A DNA stretch of 64,000 nucleotides from Aliigemmobacter aestuarii (GTDB taxonomy: Bacteria > Pseudomonadota > Alphaproteobacteria > Rhodobacterales > Rhodobacteraceae), in NCBI RefSeq assembly GCF_004799285.1, contig NZ_SSND01000002.1:372001-436000 (forward strand), in the 5' to 3' direction. Of the stretch, positions 34,890-44,073 are shown piece by piece. A program made the position numbers and the translations under genes. The notes under the pieces were generated by a model. It was not told the origin of the DNA. It did not search any database and saw only the letters and a list, made by a program, of their open reading frames with translations. Numbering within the stretch: the first letter of the stretch is position 1; each line of letters starts with the position of its first letter.

Positions 34890-37355
34890 TCACTTCTTTT
34901 TCGGCGGGACGAACCGTTTGGAGGTGTCGCGCGCGTCGGCCTTGGGGCGCGCCGGTTTGGCGGCGGCTGCCGGCTTGGCCCCGAACTTGCCCGCGGGCTT
35001 GCCAAAGGGCTTGCCGCCCGGCTTGCCAGCGCTGCCCGATGCGGGCTTGCCATAGGGTTTGCCCTCGGGCTTGGGCCTGTCGCCGTGGCTCTTGAAGCCG
35101 CCGGACCGCGCCGGGCGGGCGTCGGCGCCTTCGGCGCGCGGCGGACGGTCGCCATGGGGCTTGTCGCCGTGGCTCTTGAAGCCGGAGGACCGGGCCGGGC
35201 GATCCTCGGCCCCGCCGTGCGACTTGTAGCCGGCGGAACGCGCGGGCTTCCCGGCGCCGCCGCCGTGGCTCTTGAACCCGGCCGAACGTGGCGCGGGGTT
35301 GGCCGCACGGTCGCGGTCATCGGGCGTCCAGCGCGGCTTGCGCGGGGCGGGCGCATCGCCCTCGGCGCGGCGCGGGGGACGCGGCGCATCCTCGCCACGC
35401 GGGGCGCGCGGCGTCCAGCCGCCTTCGTCGCGCGGCTTTCTGGGGCGCGGGGCCTCCTCAGCCACGGCGCGGGGCTTGCGCGGTGCGCGGTCTTCGCCGG
35501 CATCCTCCTTGCGCGCCCAGGGTTTGCGCGGCGCTTCGGCCTGTGCATCGCGGCGCGGGCGCGGCGCTTCGGAGGCATCCTCGTCGACAAAGCGCGGCGG
35601 CTTGGCCGAACGATAGGCGGGACGCTCCTCGCGCGGCCTGTCGTCGCGAGGGCGATCCTCGCGCGGGGCACGGGCGGGGCGCGGGGCGGCACCGTCGCGC
35701 GGCGCGGCCGGGCGACGGTCCGGGCGGGCACCGCTGCGCGGCGCACCGCGTTCGGGGCGCGCCAGATCGGGCTCGTCGTCCATCGGCTCCATCAGGATAC
35801 CGTTCTCAAGCTCGATCCCGTCGGCGAAGCGTTCCGCCGCCTTGGTCGCAATCTGCACGAAGGTCCGTTCCTGCTGCACCCGGATCGCGCCGATATCATT
35901 GCGGGTGATCCCGCCCGCGTCGCAGATCTTGGGCAGAAGCCAGCGCGCCTCGGCCCGGCCGGTATGGCCCACCGACAGCACGAACCAGCGGCTTGCGCCG
36001 AATTCGGTGCGCGGCCGGGGTTCGGCCGGGGCCGGTCCGGGCGAGACGTCATCCCGCAGCACCTCGGGCGCTGACCGCCCCTGCCGCCACAGCCGCACGA
36101 AGGCCGCCGCCACCTGTTCGGGGCCGTAACGGTCCAGCAGGTCCACCGCCAGCGCCTCTTCGTCGCCGGGTGCATCGGCCAGCGCGGGATGATCCAGCAT
36201 CCGCGCGTCCTCGCGTTCCTGCACCTGATCGGCCGAGGGCGGCTGGCCCCATTCGGCCACCACCTTCGCGCCCTGAAGCAGGCGATGCGCCTTCTTGTAT
36301 TCGGACCCGGCGACGATCAGGGCCGAAACGCCCTTCTGCCCCGCGCGCCCGGTCCGGCCGGAGCGGTGCAGAAGGGTTTCGGAATTCGACGGCAGATCGG
36401 CATGGATCACCAGTTCCAGCCCCGGCAGGTCGATCCCGCGGGCGGCGACGTCGGTCGCGATGCAGACCCGCGCGCGCCCATCACGCAGCGCCTGAAGCGC
36501 GTGCATCCGTTCCGATTGCGACAGCTCGCCCGAAAGGGCCACGGCCTGAAAGCCCCGGTTGCCCATCCGCGCCAGCAGGTGATTGACCGCCGTGCGCGTC
36601 TTGCAGAAGACGATCGCGGTCTGCGCATCGTAGAAGCGCAGCACGTTGAAGATCGCACCTTCGCGGTCGCGCGGCGAGACCGACAGCGCGCGGTATTCGA
36701 TATCGGCGTGCTGGGTCGCCTCGCCCTTCACCTCGATCCGCTGCGCGTCGCGCTGGAAGGTTTCGGCCAGCTTGGCGATCTCTTTCGGCACCGTGGCCGA
36801 GAACATCAGCGTGCGGCGGCCTTCCGGCGCGGCCGAAAGGATGAATTCCAGATCCTCGGCAAAGCCCAGATCCAGCATCTCGTCCGCCTCGTCCAGCACG
36901 ACGGCGCGCGCCTCGGACAGATCGAGCGAACCGCGTTCGATATGGTCGCGCAAACGGCCCGGTGTGCCGACGACGATATGCGCGCCACGTTCCAATGCCC
37001 GGCGTTCGGTGCGATAATCCATTCCGCCCACGCAGGTGGCGATCTGCGCGCCTGCATTGGCGTAAAGCCAACCCAGTTCGCGCGCCACCTGCTGCGCCAG
37101 TTCGCGCGTCGGCGCGATGATCAGCGCGATTGGCTTGTCGGCGGGCAGAAGCGCATCGATCCCGCCCAGGATCTCGCCCGCGACGGCAAGCCCGAAGGCC
37201 ACCGTCTTGCCCGATCCGGTCTGCGCCGAAACCAGCAGGTCGCGTCCCGCGATCTCGGGGGCCAGCATCGCCTGCTGCACGGGGGTGAGGCTGGCATAGC
37301 CCCGGTCGGAAAGGGCCGCAGCCAGAGGCGCGGCAATCGTCGTCATGTCAGTCAT
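34890..37355 (-). CDS. DEAD-box RNA helicase with long basic low-complexity tail
   Basis: 821 aa from ATG 37355 (ATG 37346 also possible). The helicase core covers residues ~1-375: LLVSAQTGSGKTVAFGLAVA (Walker A), PTRELAQQ, VLDEADEMLDLGF (DEAD), FSATV, ATDVAARGIDLPG and HRSGRTGRAG. A DbpA-type RNA-binding domain follows near 440-520 (FVLSVGHTGRAEARWLLPKI). Residues 525-821 are Arg/Pro/Lys/Gly-rich with four [FY]KSHG motifs (coded by about 35083-35281). It most resembles CsdA/DeaD helicases of ribosome assembly and cold shock. Confidence 0.92.
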   Translation of the reverse strand: MTDMTTIAAPLAAALSDRGYASLTPVQQAMLAPEIAGRDLLVSAQTGSGKTVAFGLAVAGEILGGIDALLPADKPIALIIAPTRELAQQVARELGWLYANAGAQIATCVGGMDYRTERRALERGAHIVVGTPGRLRDHIERGSLDLSEARAVVLDEADEMLDLGFAEDLEFILSAAPEGRRTLMFSATVPKEIAKLAETFQRDAQRIEVKGEATQHADIEYRALSVSPRDREGAIFNVLRFYDAQTAIVFCKTRTAVNHLLARMGNRGFQAVALSGELSQSERMHALQALRDGRARVCIATDVAARGIDLPGLELVIHADLPSNSETLLHRSGRTGRAGQKGVSALIVAGSEYKKAHRLLQGAKVVAEWGQPPSADQVQEREDARMLDHPALADAPGDEEALAVDLLDRYGPEQVAAAFVRLWRQGRSAPEVLRDDVSPGPAPAEPRPRTEFGASRWFVLSVGHTGRAEARWLLPKICDAGGITRNDIGAIRVQQERTFVQIATKAAERFADGIELENGILMEPMDDEPDLARPERGAPRSGARPDRRPAAPRDGAAPRPARAPREDRPRDDRPREERPAYRSAKPPRFVDEDASEAPRPRRDAQAEAPRKPWARKEDAGEDRAPRKPRAVAEEAPRPRKPRDEGGWTPRAPRGEDAPRPPRRAEGDAPAPRKPRWTPDDRDRAANPAPRSAGFKSHGGGAGKPARSAGYKSHGGAEDRPARSSGFKSHGDKPHGDRPPRAEGADARPARSGGFKSHGDRPKPEGKPYGKPASGSAGKPGGKPFGKPAGKFGAKPAAAAKPARPKADARDTSKRFVPPKKK

Positions 37356-37578
37356 GGTCCAAGCCTGATGGGGGGCGGTGGCGGCCTTCGGCCGGGCGCC
37401 CGTATGGTGCCCCCTCATCCCGTGTCGCGGCAGGGCCTCCCTGCCCGTGCCACCCCTGGAACCGCAGGGCGAAGCGTGGGCGATACAGGAAAAGGCCGGG
37501 GTTGTATAGGGGGAAGGCCGGAAGCCTGGCCCGAAGTTTGGCCGCGATGGTTGACCGCGTGGCGGCGTGCCTGCCGCT
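37356..37578. promoter_or_regulatory. leader/promoter region of the DEAD-box helicase
   Basis: 223 bp without a gene. It contains a hairpin GGCAGGG (37429-37435) with CCCTGCC (37439-37445), a second small GGCC-rich stem near 37383-37394, and TATACA on the minus strand near 37503-37508 that could be a -10. A long structured 5' leader is common for cold-shock helicase mRNAs, so this may be a regulated leader; that is inference. Confidence 0.35.
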
Positions 37579-37980
37579 TTACCCGACGGCGCGGGCGGCC
37601 GTCACACCGGCCCAAGCGGAAATCGCCGTGACCGTCGTGCCCCAGACCATGTCGATCGCGACCATCGAGGGATGCCAGTCGCGCATCACGGCCCAGCTTG
37701 TCAGCTCATAGGTCCCGTAGGCGACAAGCCCCAGGACCGCGCCGTTGACCAATGCCGAGGTCGTGCTGGCCTCGCGCAGGGCAGGAAGGCTTACGAACCA
37801 CATCACCCCCAGCATGTAGACCAGGTAGAACCCCACCGCCGCGGGCAGGCGGAACCCGTCGGGATAAAGCTGATCGCCCAGATGGCTGGCAAAAAGCGGT
37901 TGCAGCACATTGCGCAGCATGACCGCATCGGCAGCCAGAAAGACAAGCGAGGTGACGACGAAGGCGATGACGGCCTGCAT
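37579..37980 (-). CDS. DUF2177 family membrane protein
   Basis: 133 aa with four hydrophobic helices. The family signature is seen at VFLAADAVMLRNVLQPLF and GLVAYGTYELTSWAVMRDW, ending WGTTVTAISAWAGV. Integral membrane protein, function unknown. It lies between the helicase and the UPF0261 gene, on the same strand. Confidence 0.9.
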   Translation of the reverse strand: MQAVIAFVVTSLVFLAADAVMLRNVLQPLFASHLGDQLYPDGFRLPAAVGFYLVYMLGVMWFVSLPALREASTTSALVNGAVLGLVAYGTYELTSWAVMRDWHPSMVAIDMVWGTTVTAISAWAGVTAARAVG

Positions 37981-38017
37981 GGGATGCCCTTTCCTTTGTC
38001 GGGGATACGGCCCGGCG

Positions 38018-39247
38018 TCAGGCCCGGATCACACCGCGGGCGCACCAATCGTCGAATTCTGCCAGGACCGCCTCGGCAAAGGCCGCATCGTTGATGTGGG
38101 CGTCGATCTCGACAAGCCGTGCCGTGGCCGGGCAGACCGCGCGGATTTCCTCGCAGAAGGCGGCAAGCCCGCCTGCATCATGCAAGGGCGCGCCGGGGCG
38201 GTCCCATTCGTTGCAGCCCTGCGTCGGCAGGAACAGCGTGACCGGCCCGGTGGCACCGGCCAGCTTCGCCGCGATCTCGCGCGCCACCATCCGCCTTTCT
38301 TCCGCCCCCAGAAGATAGGACGACAGAAGCCGGTTGTGCGCATGAGCAGGATGGTCGCGGAAGCGGTCCGGCGGGGCGTGCCAGCCGACCACGTCCAGCA
38401 GGTCGTAGCAACCCGGCGCCACCATCTGCGGGATGCCCTGCGCCCCGGCGGTCGTCATCCGGTCAGGACCGGCGGTGATCGCCGAGCCGAACAGGTGGTT
38501 GGCCACCTCCTGCGGGGCGAAATCCATCACCGCTGCAAAGGCGCCTTCGGCGGCGAGGCTTTCGAAGGCGCGCCCGCCCATGCCGGTGGCGTGAAACACC
38601 GCCACCTCGAACCCGCGCGCCTCAAGCGCGGGCTTCAGCGCCACCATATAGCGCAGCACGGTCTTGCCGAAGCTGGTCATGCCGATCAGTGGGCGGTCGC
38701 GGGTGGGCGGCTCCACCGCGCGCACGGCCCCGAGAACCGCGCCCGCCGCCTGGCTGAGCGAGGCCTTGCAGACCGAGTTCAGCCCGTAGAGCCCGCCCGC
38801 CCAAAGGATCATCTGGATATCGGCCGCCAGCCGTTCGGGCGGGATCATGGGCGAGAAGCTGACGGTCGAGACGACGTATTTCGGCACCCCCATCGGCAGC
38901 GCGGCGCACAGGTCAAGCGCAAGGTCGGTGCCCATCGTGCCCCCCAGCACGATCACCCCGTCGAAGCGCCCCGCCTGGAACCATTGCCGCGCCAGCCGCG
39001 CCGCGCCGGTGGCCATGATCTGCATGGCGGTGTTTTCATCCTCGGCCGCGATCGCCGCGGCAATCGACGATCCGGCCGCCGCCGCGACATCGTGCTTGGA
39101 GATGTCGGTGGGCGCCTTCGGTTCGCCCAGGACGGACACGTCCATGGTGACGACCTCGCCGGCCTGCGCGCGGATGCGTCGGGCCAGGTAGGTCAGTTCA
39201 TCGTCCTTGGTGTCATAGGTGCCGACAACGAGGATGCGGTTTCCCAT
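38018..39247 (-). CDS. Tm-1-like ATP-binding protein (UPF0261)
   Basis: 409 aa. The N-terminal ATP-binding domain begins ILVVGTYDTKDDELTYLARR; further motifs are VIVLGGTMGTDLAL, then VFHATGMGGRAFESLA and LFLPTQGCNEWDRPGAPLHD. The family includes the tomato Tm-1 resistance protein and bacterial UPF0261, often paired with a TIM-barrel phosphoenolpyruvate-hydrolase-like protein. That partner is absent here. It follows the Tct transporter/aldehyde dehydrogenase operon, separated by a hairpin repeat. Enzymatic role unknown. Confidence 0.88.
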   Translation of the reverse strand: MGNRILVVGTYDTKDDELTYLARRIRAQAGEVVTMDVSVLGEPKAPTDISKHDVAAAAGSSIAAAIAAEDENTAMQIMATGAARLARQWFQAGRFDGVIVLGGTMGTDLALDLCAALPMGVPKYVVSTVSFSPMIPPERLAADIQMILWAGGLYGLNSVCKASLSQAAGAVLGAVRAVEPPTRDRPLIGMTSFGKTVLRYMVALKPALEARGFEVAVFHATGMGGRAFESLAAEGAFAAVMDFAPQEVANHLFGSAITAGPDRMTTAGAQGIPQMVAPGCYDLLDVVGWHAPPDRFRDHPAHAHNRLLSSYLLGAEERRMVAREIAAKLAGATGPVTLFLPTQGCNEWDRPGAPLHDAGGLAAFCEEIRAVCPATARLVEIDAHINDAAFAEAVLAEFDDWCARGVIRA

Positions 39248-39276
39248 CGGATTGACCTTTGCTTGGGTGGCGGGCG

Positions 39277-39324
39277 CCGGGGGCCTTGCCCCCGGACCCC
39301 CAGGGTATTTGCATCAGGTTGAAG
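39277..39324. repeat. dispersed hairpin element, copy B (inverted)
   Basis: On the minus strand it reads TTCAACCTGATGCAAATACC, then CTGGGGGTCC, then a hairpin CCGGGGGC / GCCCCCGG (39277-39284, 39288-39295 on plus). It matches copies A (13691-13744) and C (52367-52419). It lies in the 80-bp gap between the aldehyde dehydrogenase and UPF0261 genes. Confidence 0.85.
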
Positions 39325-39327
39325 AGG

Positions 39328-40827
39328 TCAAAGCTGGATCCAGGCGGTCTTCAGGTCGGTGTACTTGTCCAGCGCGTGCAAAGACTTGTCATGCCCGTTG
39401 CCGGATTGCCTGACGCCGCCCAGGGGCACGGTGATGTCGGCCCCGCCGTAGGTGTTGACATGGACCACACCGGCGCGGATGGCCCGCACCATGCGGTGCG
39501 CGCGCGACAGGTTCGCGGTCCAGACCCCGGCGGCAAGGCCGTAGTCGGTGGCATTGGCAAGGCGGACGGCCTCGGCCTCGTCGGTGAAGGGGGTGACGGC
39601 CAGCACGGGGCCAAAGACCTCTTCGCGGAACAGACGGTGCGCGGGGGCGACATCGGCGACCACGGTCGGCGCCATGTAGTAGCCGCCGGTGTCCGCCAGC
39701 ACCCGTTCGCCGCCGGTCACGACACGACCGCCTTCGGCGCGGGCATCCCGCACGAAGCGAAGGTTGCCCTGCAACTGCCCGTCCGAGTTCACCGCGCCGA
39801 CCTGGGTGGCCAGCGACAGCGGATTTCCCACGCGCATCGCCCCGGTCGCGGCGACGAGTTCGGCCAGGAAGGGCTCTTGCACCGATGCCTCGACCAGAAG
39901 GCGCGAGCCTGCCACGCAGACCTGCCCGGCATTGCGGAAGATCGCCGTCGCGGCGGCGCGGGCGGCGGCGGCAAGATCGGGCGCATCGGCGAAAACGATG
40001 TTGGGAGACTTGCCGCCCAGTTCCAGATAGCAGCGTTTCAGGTTCGATCTGGCTGAATATTCCAGCAGCCTGCGCCCCGTCGCCCCGGAGCCGGTGAACA
40101 CCAGCACATCGACATCCCGCGACAGGGCCAGCGCCTCGCCGGTGATGTGGCCCGGGCCAGTGACCACATTCAGAACGCCGGGCGGAAGCCCCGCCTCAAG
40201 CGCGAGATCGGCCAGCCTCAGCAGGGTGAGCGAGGCGGTCTCGGCCGGTTTCAGCACCACGGAATTGCCCATGGCCAAGGCGGGTGCCACCTTCCATGCG
40301 CCGATCATCAGGGGAAAGTTCCAGGGCACGATGGCCCCGACCACACCCACCGGTTCGCGATGGACGAGGCCAAGGACACCGGCGGCGGTGGGGGCGATTT
40401 CGCCCGTCACCTTGTCGATCGCCTCGGCGTAATAGCGGAAGGTCGCGGCGGCGCTGCCGGGTTCGGCCTTCAGCGCCATGGAAATTTCGGTTCCGTTGTC
40501 GCGCACGCCCAGTACCGCAAGCTCCAGCGCATGCGCGTCGATCAGATCGGCAAGCCGCATCAGCACCGCCTTTCGCGCGGCAGGCGGCTGGCGCGACCAG
40601 CGGCCATCCTCGAAGGCGGCGCGCGCGGCGGCAACGGCGCGGTCCACATCCGCGGCACCGGCGGTCGCGATCGTGGTCAGCACCCGGCCATCGATGGGCG
40701 AGATCACCTCGGCCTCGCCGCCTTCGCCCGCCACATGGCGGCCCCCGATCTGAAGGCGGCCCGGCGGCACCGGCGCACGCGCGAGCGTATCGATGCGGGT
40801 CTGAAGGTCGTCCGTGCTATTGGTCAT
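39328..40827 (-). CDS. NAD(P)-dependent aldehyde dehydrogenase (PuuC-like)
   Basis: 499 aa. Catalytic motifs are VGAIVPWNFPLMIGAWKVAP, then LELGGKSPNIVFADA (general base Glu) and FRNAGQVCVAGSRLLV (nucleophile Cys). It looks like the aminoaldehyde-type enzymes (gamma-glutamyl-aminobutyraldehyde or betaine aldehyde). Its start overlaps the tctA stop by 11 bp, so it is in the Tct operon and probably acts on a product of the imported compound. An aminotransferase on the other side of the locus could supply the aldehyde. Confidence 0.92.
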   Translation of the reverse strand: MTNSTDDLQTRIDTLARAPVPPGRLQIGGRHVAGEGGEAEVISPIDGRVLTTIATAGAADVDRAVAAARAAFEDGRWSRQPPAARKAVLMRLADLIDAHALELAVLGVRDNGTEISMALKAEPGSAAATFRYYAEAIDKVTGEIAPTAAGVLGLVHREPVGVVGAIVPWNFPLMIGAWKVAPALAMGNSVVLKPAETASLTLLRLADLALEAGLPPGVLNVVTGPGHITGEALALSRDVDVLVFTGSGATGRRLLEYSARSNLKRCYLELGGKSPNIVFADAPDLAAAARAAATAIFRNAGQVCVAGSRLLVEASVQEPFLAELVAATGAMRVGNPLSLATQVGAVNSDGQLQGNLRFVRDARAEGGRVVTGGERVLADTGGYYMAPTVVADVAPAHRLFREEVFGPVLAVTPFTDEAEAVRLANATDYGLAAGVWTANLSRAHRMVRAIRAGVVHVNTYGGADITVPLGGVRQSGNGHDKSLHALDKYTDLKTAWIQL

Positions 40828-42322
40828 TGATCTGCCAGTCTTCGCGGGCGCGGCGGCGGTTCTTCAGCTCTGCGCGCAGGGTGAAAAGGATCAGGATCGC
40901 CAGCGCGGCCACCAGTATGGCCGAGATCGGCCGCGTCACGAAGATCGAGAAATCGCCGTTCGCGCCGCCAAGGGCCTGGCGCATCCGGCCCTCGACGATC
41001 GGCCCCATCACGAGGCCCAGCATGATCGGTGTAAGCGGCCAGCGGTGGCTGCGCAGGATATAGCCCAGAAGCCCGAAGACCATCGCGATCGCGCAATCCG
41101 AGAAATTGTAGTTCGAGGCATAGGTGCCGATCAGCGACAGGGTCAGGATCAACACCCCGAGAAAGCGCCTGTCGACCGTCGCCGCGCGCGCGATCCACCG
41201 CGTCGCGAACAGCAGGAAGACGATGATGACGACGTTCATCAGAAGCAGCGTCCAGTAGAGCCCCGCCACGAACTCGGGCCGGTTCAGGAACAGGTCCGGG
41301 CCGGGAATGACGTTGTGGACCAGAAAAACCGCCAGCATCATCGCGGTCAGTTCCTCGCCCGGGATGCCAAGCGCCAGCATCGGGATCAGGGCGGCGGGGG
41401 GCACCGCATTGTTGGTGGCCTCGGACACGATGATGCCCTCGGGCGCGCCCTTGCCGAAAAGATGCCCCTCGCGGCTGAACTTGCGCGCCCAGACGTAATT
41501 GACCTGCTGGGCCAGAAACTCGCCCACCCCCGGCATGATGCCGATCACGATGCCTACGCCGGACGATCCGAACAGCGTTCGCGGATAGCGGAAGACCTCG
41601 GCAAAACCCTGAAAGAAGCGACCGCCCAGCTGTGCGGGGGCCGCCGCGTGGCTGCGCGAGGAAAGCTGCACCAGCGCCTCGGACATGGCGAACAATCCGA
41701 TCACCAGCGGCACCAAGGGTATCCCCGATATGAGCGAGGGGATGCCGAAGGTATAGCGCTGCGTGGAATAGGCGGTTTCGATGCCGATCGTGGCGAGGAA
41801 CAGCCCGAAGGCCAGCGCCGCCGTCGCCTCGGCCCTGCGCCCGCTATGACCAATGATAACCAGCACCAGCGCCGAGATGGCCAACATCGCGAATTCGGCC
41901 GAGCCGAAGTTGCTGGCGATCCGCGCCAGCGGCTGCGTCATCACCATCAGCGCCAGCACCGCCAGAACGCCCCCCACGAAGGACGAGGAATAGGCCAGCG
42001 ACATCGCCCGCCGCGCCTCGCCGCGTTCGACGAAGGGACGCGCCTCCATCGCGGTCAGGACCGCCACGGGCGAGCCCGGCGTGTTGATCAGCACGGCGGG
42101 AATGGCCGATCCGTAGGCCGACCCACAATAGACGCCCAGAAGCAGGGTCATCCCCGTCAGCGGATCCATCGCAAAGGTGGTGGGCAAGAGGATCGAGATC
42201 GTGACCGCAGCGCCCGCGCCCGGGATCGCCCCGACGACGACGCCAAGGATCGCGCCAATGACCATCACGGCGATCACTGCGGGATCGGACAGTTGCGCAA
42301 GGCCGGTCAGCAGGAAATCCAT
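40817..42322 (-). CDS. tctA: tripartite tricarboxylate transporter, large permease TctA
   Basis: 501 aa with about 11-12 membrane helices. The family signature IGAILGVVVGAIPGAGAAVT is at the N-terminus, with GSAIPAVLINTPGSPVA following; this pair repeats in degenerate form later (IVIGIMPGVGEFLAQQ). TctA with TctB forms the membrane part of a proton- or sodium-driven uptake system for carboxylates. Confidence 0.95.
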   Translation of the reverse strand: MDFLLTGLAQLSDPAVIAVMVIGAILGVVVGAIPGAGAAVTISILLPTTFAMDPLTGMTLLLGVYCGSAYGSAIPAVLINTPGSPVAVLTAMEARPFVERGEARRAMSLAYSSSFVGGVLAVLALMVMTQPLARIASNFGSAEFAMLAISALVLVIIGHSGRRAEATAALAFGLFLATIGIETAYSTQRYTFGIPSLISGIPLVPLVIGLFAMSEALVQLSSRSHAAAPAQLGGRFFQGFAEVFRYPRTLFGSSGVGIVIGIMPGVGEFLAQQVNYVWARKFSREGHLFGKGAPEGIIVSEATNNAVPPAALIPMLALGIPGEELTAMMLAVFLVHNVIPGPDLFLNRPEFVAGLYWTLLLMNVVIIVFLLFATRWIARAATVDRRFLGVLILTLSLIGTYASNYNFSDCAIAMVFGLLGYILRSHRWPLTPIMLGLVMGPIVEGRMRQALGGANGDFSIFVTRPISAILVAALAILILFTLRAELKNRRRAREDWQINDQ

Positions 42323-42335
42323 CGCCCCGCCCCCA

Positions 42336-42884
42336 TCAGAACCAGCGGATCAGGGCGGTGCGCATCCCGCCCGGCATCAGGTCATAAAGCGCGGGCGCGG
42401 GCATCCATACCCCCAGCCCGACGCGGAAGATCAGCACAAGCGCAAGCGCGGTCAGCGCCCCGGCCAGCATCCAGCGCCCGCCCCGCAGGCCCACGCGCCA
42501 CATGAGGCCGGTCACGAAAACCAGCGTTGCCGGGAAATAGCCGATCAGCTTCAGCGACCACAGGTAGGCGGCGAAATAGGCCAGAAACTCCACCGGGCGC
42601 AGCCACGCGATCACGCGCGCCCGTGCCTCGGCCCATTCGGCGGGCGTGGCCGGGCTGCGCCTGAGGCTTGCGATCTCTTTCCACAGCGTCAGCGCGTTGG
42701 CCAGAACCAGCACCGTCAGCGCGACGCCGGGGGCAAGCGCCGGGCGCGTCCACCATCCGGCCTGTGCCGGCCCGGTCCGGGTCGCAACGAAGATGGTCAG
42801 CAGAAGCGCCAGTGACAGCGCCGCAAAGATCAGCGTGAGCAGCAGGCTTTCCAGCCGGTTCGTCTGTTCGTCGGGTTCGGGCAT
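42336..42884 (-). CDS. tctB: tripartite tricarboxylate transporter, small permease TctB
   Basis: 182 aa with four hydrophobic helices (LLTLIFAALSLALLLTIFVA, LAPGVALTVLVLANALTLW, FPATLVFVTGLMWRVG, LAGALTALALVLIFRVGLG). Size, helix number and position between tctC and tctA identify it as TctB, since sequence conservation in this family is low. The start is ATG 42884. Confidence 0.88.
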   Translation of the reverse strand: MPEPDEQTNRLESLLLTLIFAALSLALLLTIFVATRTGPAQAGWWTRPALAPGVALTVLVLANALTLWKEIASLRRSPATPAEWAEARARVIAWLRPVEFLAYFAAYLWSLKLIGYFPATLVFVTGLMWRVGLRGGRWMLAGALTALALVLIFRVGLGVWMPAPALYDLMPGGMRTALIRWF

Positions 42885-42936
42885 GGCTTTCCCGGTTCGG
42901 CGCGGCAGGGGCGCGGCGGCAGGATGCGGCGGAGGA

Positions 42937-42966
42937 GGCGGCGCGGGCAGGATAGGCCGCGCCGCC
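42937..42966. promoter_or_regulatory. GC-rich hairpin between tctC and tctB
   Basis: GGCGGCGCGG (42937-42946) pairs perfectly with CCGCGCCGCC (42957-42966) over a 10-nt loop, in the 100-bp gap after tctC. There is no T-run on either side, so it is more likely an RNA-stability or processing structure that keeps the binding-protein message abundant than a terminator. Confidence 0.65.
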
Positions 42967-42984
42967 CGTGCAAAGAGGCGGGGC

Positions 42985-43929
42985 CTATTCGGTCACGCCC
43001 AAGGCTTCGCGCACGCCCATCAGCATCTGCATGTCGCTGGCGATCTGCGCGGCGCTGTCCTCGGCGCCCTTCCAGTAGACCAGCGCACCGGTCGTGCTGG
43101 CGATCTCCTGCGCGGCGTCGGATGCGATCACGGTCTGCGCGACGGCGGCGATCTTGTCCTTCACCTCCTGCGGGGTGCCCTTTGGAACGAACAGCCCGTT
43201 CCACAGCGTGACATCAAGGCCGGGCACCACTTCGCCCAGGGTCGGGACATCCGGGGTGATGGCGGTGCGTTCGTTGGTGATCGTCGCAAGCACCTTCAGA
43301 TCGCCGAGGCAGGACAGGACAAGCTGTGCGGTAGTGTTGATGACATCGGCATCGCCATTCGACAGGGTCGAACAATCGACCGCGTCAAAGGCGGCTTCGG
43401 CGCTGAACTTGCCACCCAGATCCGCCATCGCCTTGAAGGTCAGCAGCGTCGGTTCAAGACCATAGCCGAAATGGCCCAGGCGCACGTCATTGGCCTTCGA
43501 ATGTTCCGCCAGTTCCTGCATCGTCGAATAGGGCGCATCCGCCTTCGTCGCGATGAGGAACGGATAGGTCAGGAAGATCCCCACCGGTTCCAGCGCGTCC
43601 GGGGCGATCTGCGCATCCGCGCCCATCGTCTTGATCGTGGGAATCCCCACGACGAAAGAGCCGACGGTATAGCCGTCAGGCGCCGCCGTGGCCACCTCGA
43701 CACCGCCCACGACACCGCCGCCGCCGGGCTTGTTCACCACCGCGGCCGGCACGCCGGTCTGGTTCTGCATTTCTTCCGCGATCATCCGCGTCAGCACGTC
43801 CTCCAGATCGCCGGGCGGCCAAGGCACGATGAAGGTCACGGGCTTTTCGGGGTATTCGGCCATTGCCGTGCCGGTCATGGCGGCCAGCGCAAGCCCCGCG
43901 GCTGCGCCCAGAAGGTGCATCTTTTTCAT
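42985..43929 (-). CDS. tctC: tripartite tricarboxylate transporter substrate-binding protein TctC
   Basis: 314 aa with a signal peptide (MKKMHLLGAAAGLALAAMTG then TAMAEYP). The Bug/TctC fold is marked by PVTFIVPWPPGDLEDVLTRM and VNKPGGGGVVGGVEVATAAP, the loop that binds carboxylate ligands. It is the periplasmic receptor of the TctABC system and the first gene of the operon. GGGAG lies 6 nt before the start. The ligand is probably a carboxylate; its identity is unknown. Confidence 0.93.
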   Translation of the reverse strand: MKKMHLLGAAAGLALAAMTGTAMAEYPEKPVTFIVPWPPGDLEDVLTRMIAEEMQNQTGVPAAVVNKPGGGGVVGGVEVATAAPDGYTVGSFVVGIPTIKTMGADAQIAPDALEPVGIFLTYPFLIATKADAPYSTMQELAEHSKANDVRLGHFGYGLEPTLLTFKAMADLGGKFSAEAAFDAVDCSTLSNGDADVINTTAQLVLSCLGDLKVLATITNERTAITPDVPTLGEVVPGLDVTLWNGLFVPKGTPQEVKDKIAAVAQTVIASDAAQEIASTTGALVYWKGAEDSAAQIASDMQMLMGVREALGVTE

Positions 43930-43949
43930 TCGCGACTCCCTGTTGTGAT

Positions 43950-43974
43950 TGGTTCATTATTTGAACCATTGGTT
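43950..43974. promoter_or_regulatory. IclR-type operator in the tctC / iclR intergenic region
   Basis: TGGTTCATTATTTGAACCA (43950-43968) is a perfect 7-bp inverted repeat with 5-bp spacer. It overlaps a second palindrome AACCATTGGTT (43964-43974), giving three half-sites in alternating orientation, 21-45 bp before tctC. Inverted TTGACA hexamers at 43985-43990 (plus) and 44006-44011 (minus) may be -35 elements. The IclR protein encoded next door is the natural ligand. Confidence 0.68.
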
Positions 43975-44073
43975 TTAATTTAGATTGACAGCGCCCGTGC
44001 CGATCTGTCAACAAAAATGACAGGGCGCCCGGCAACAGGAATGGCGCCGCCAGAAGGAAAGGCCGCATATCCG

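Noticed and set aside
40814-42505. 563-codon open frame on the plus strand across tctA
   Set aside because: Antisense to tctA; the TctA glycine-rich signatures and helices are intact on the minus strand.
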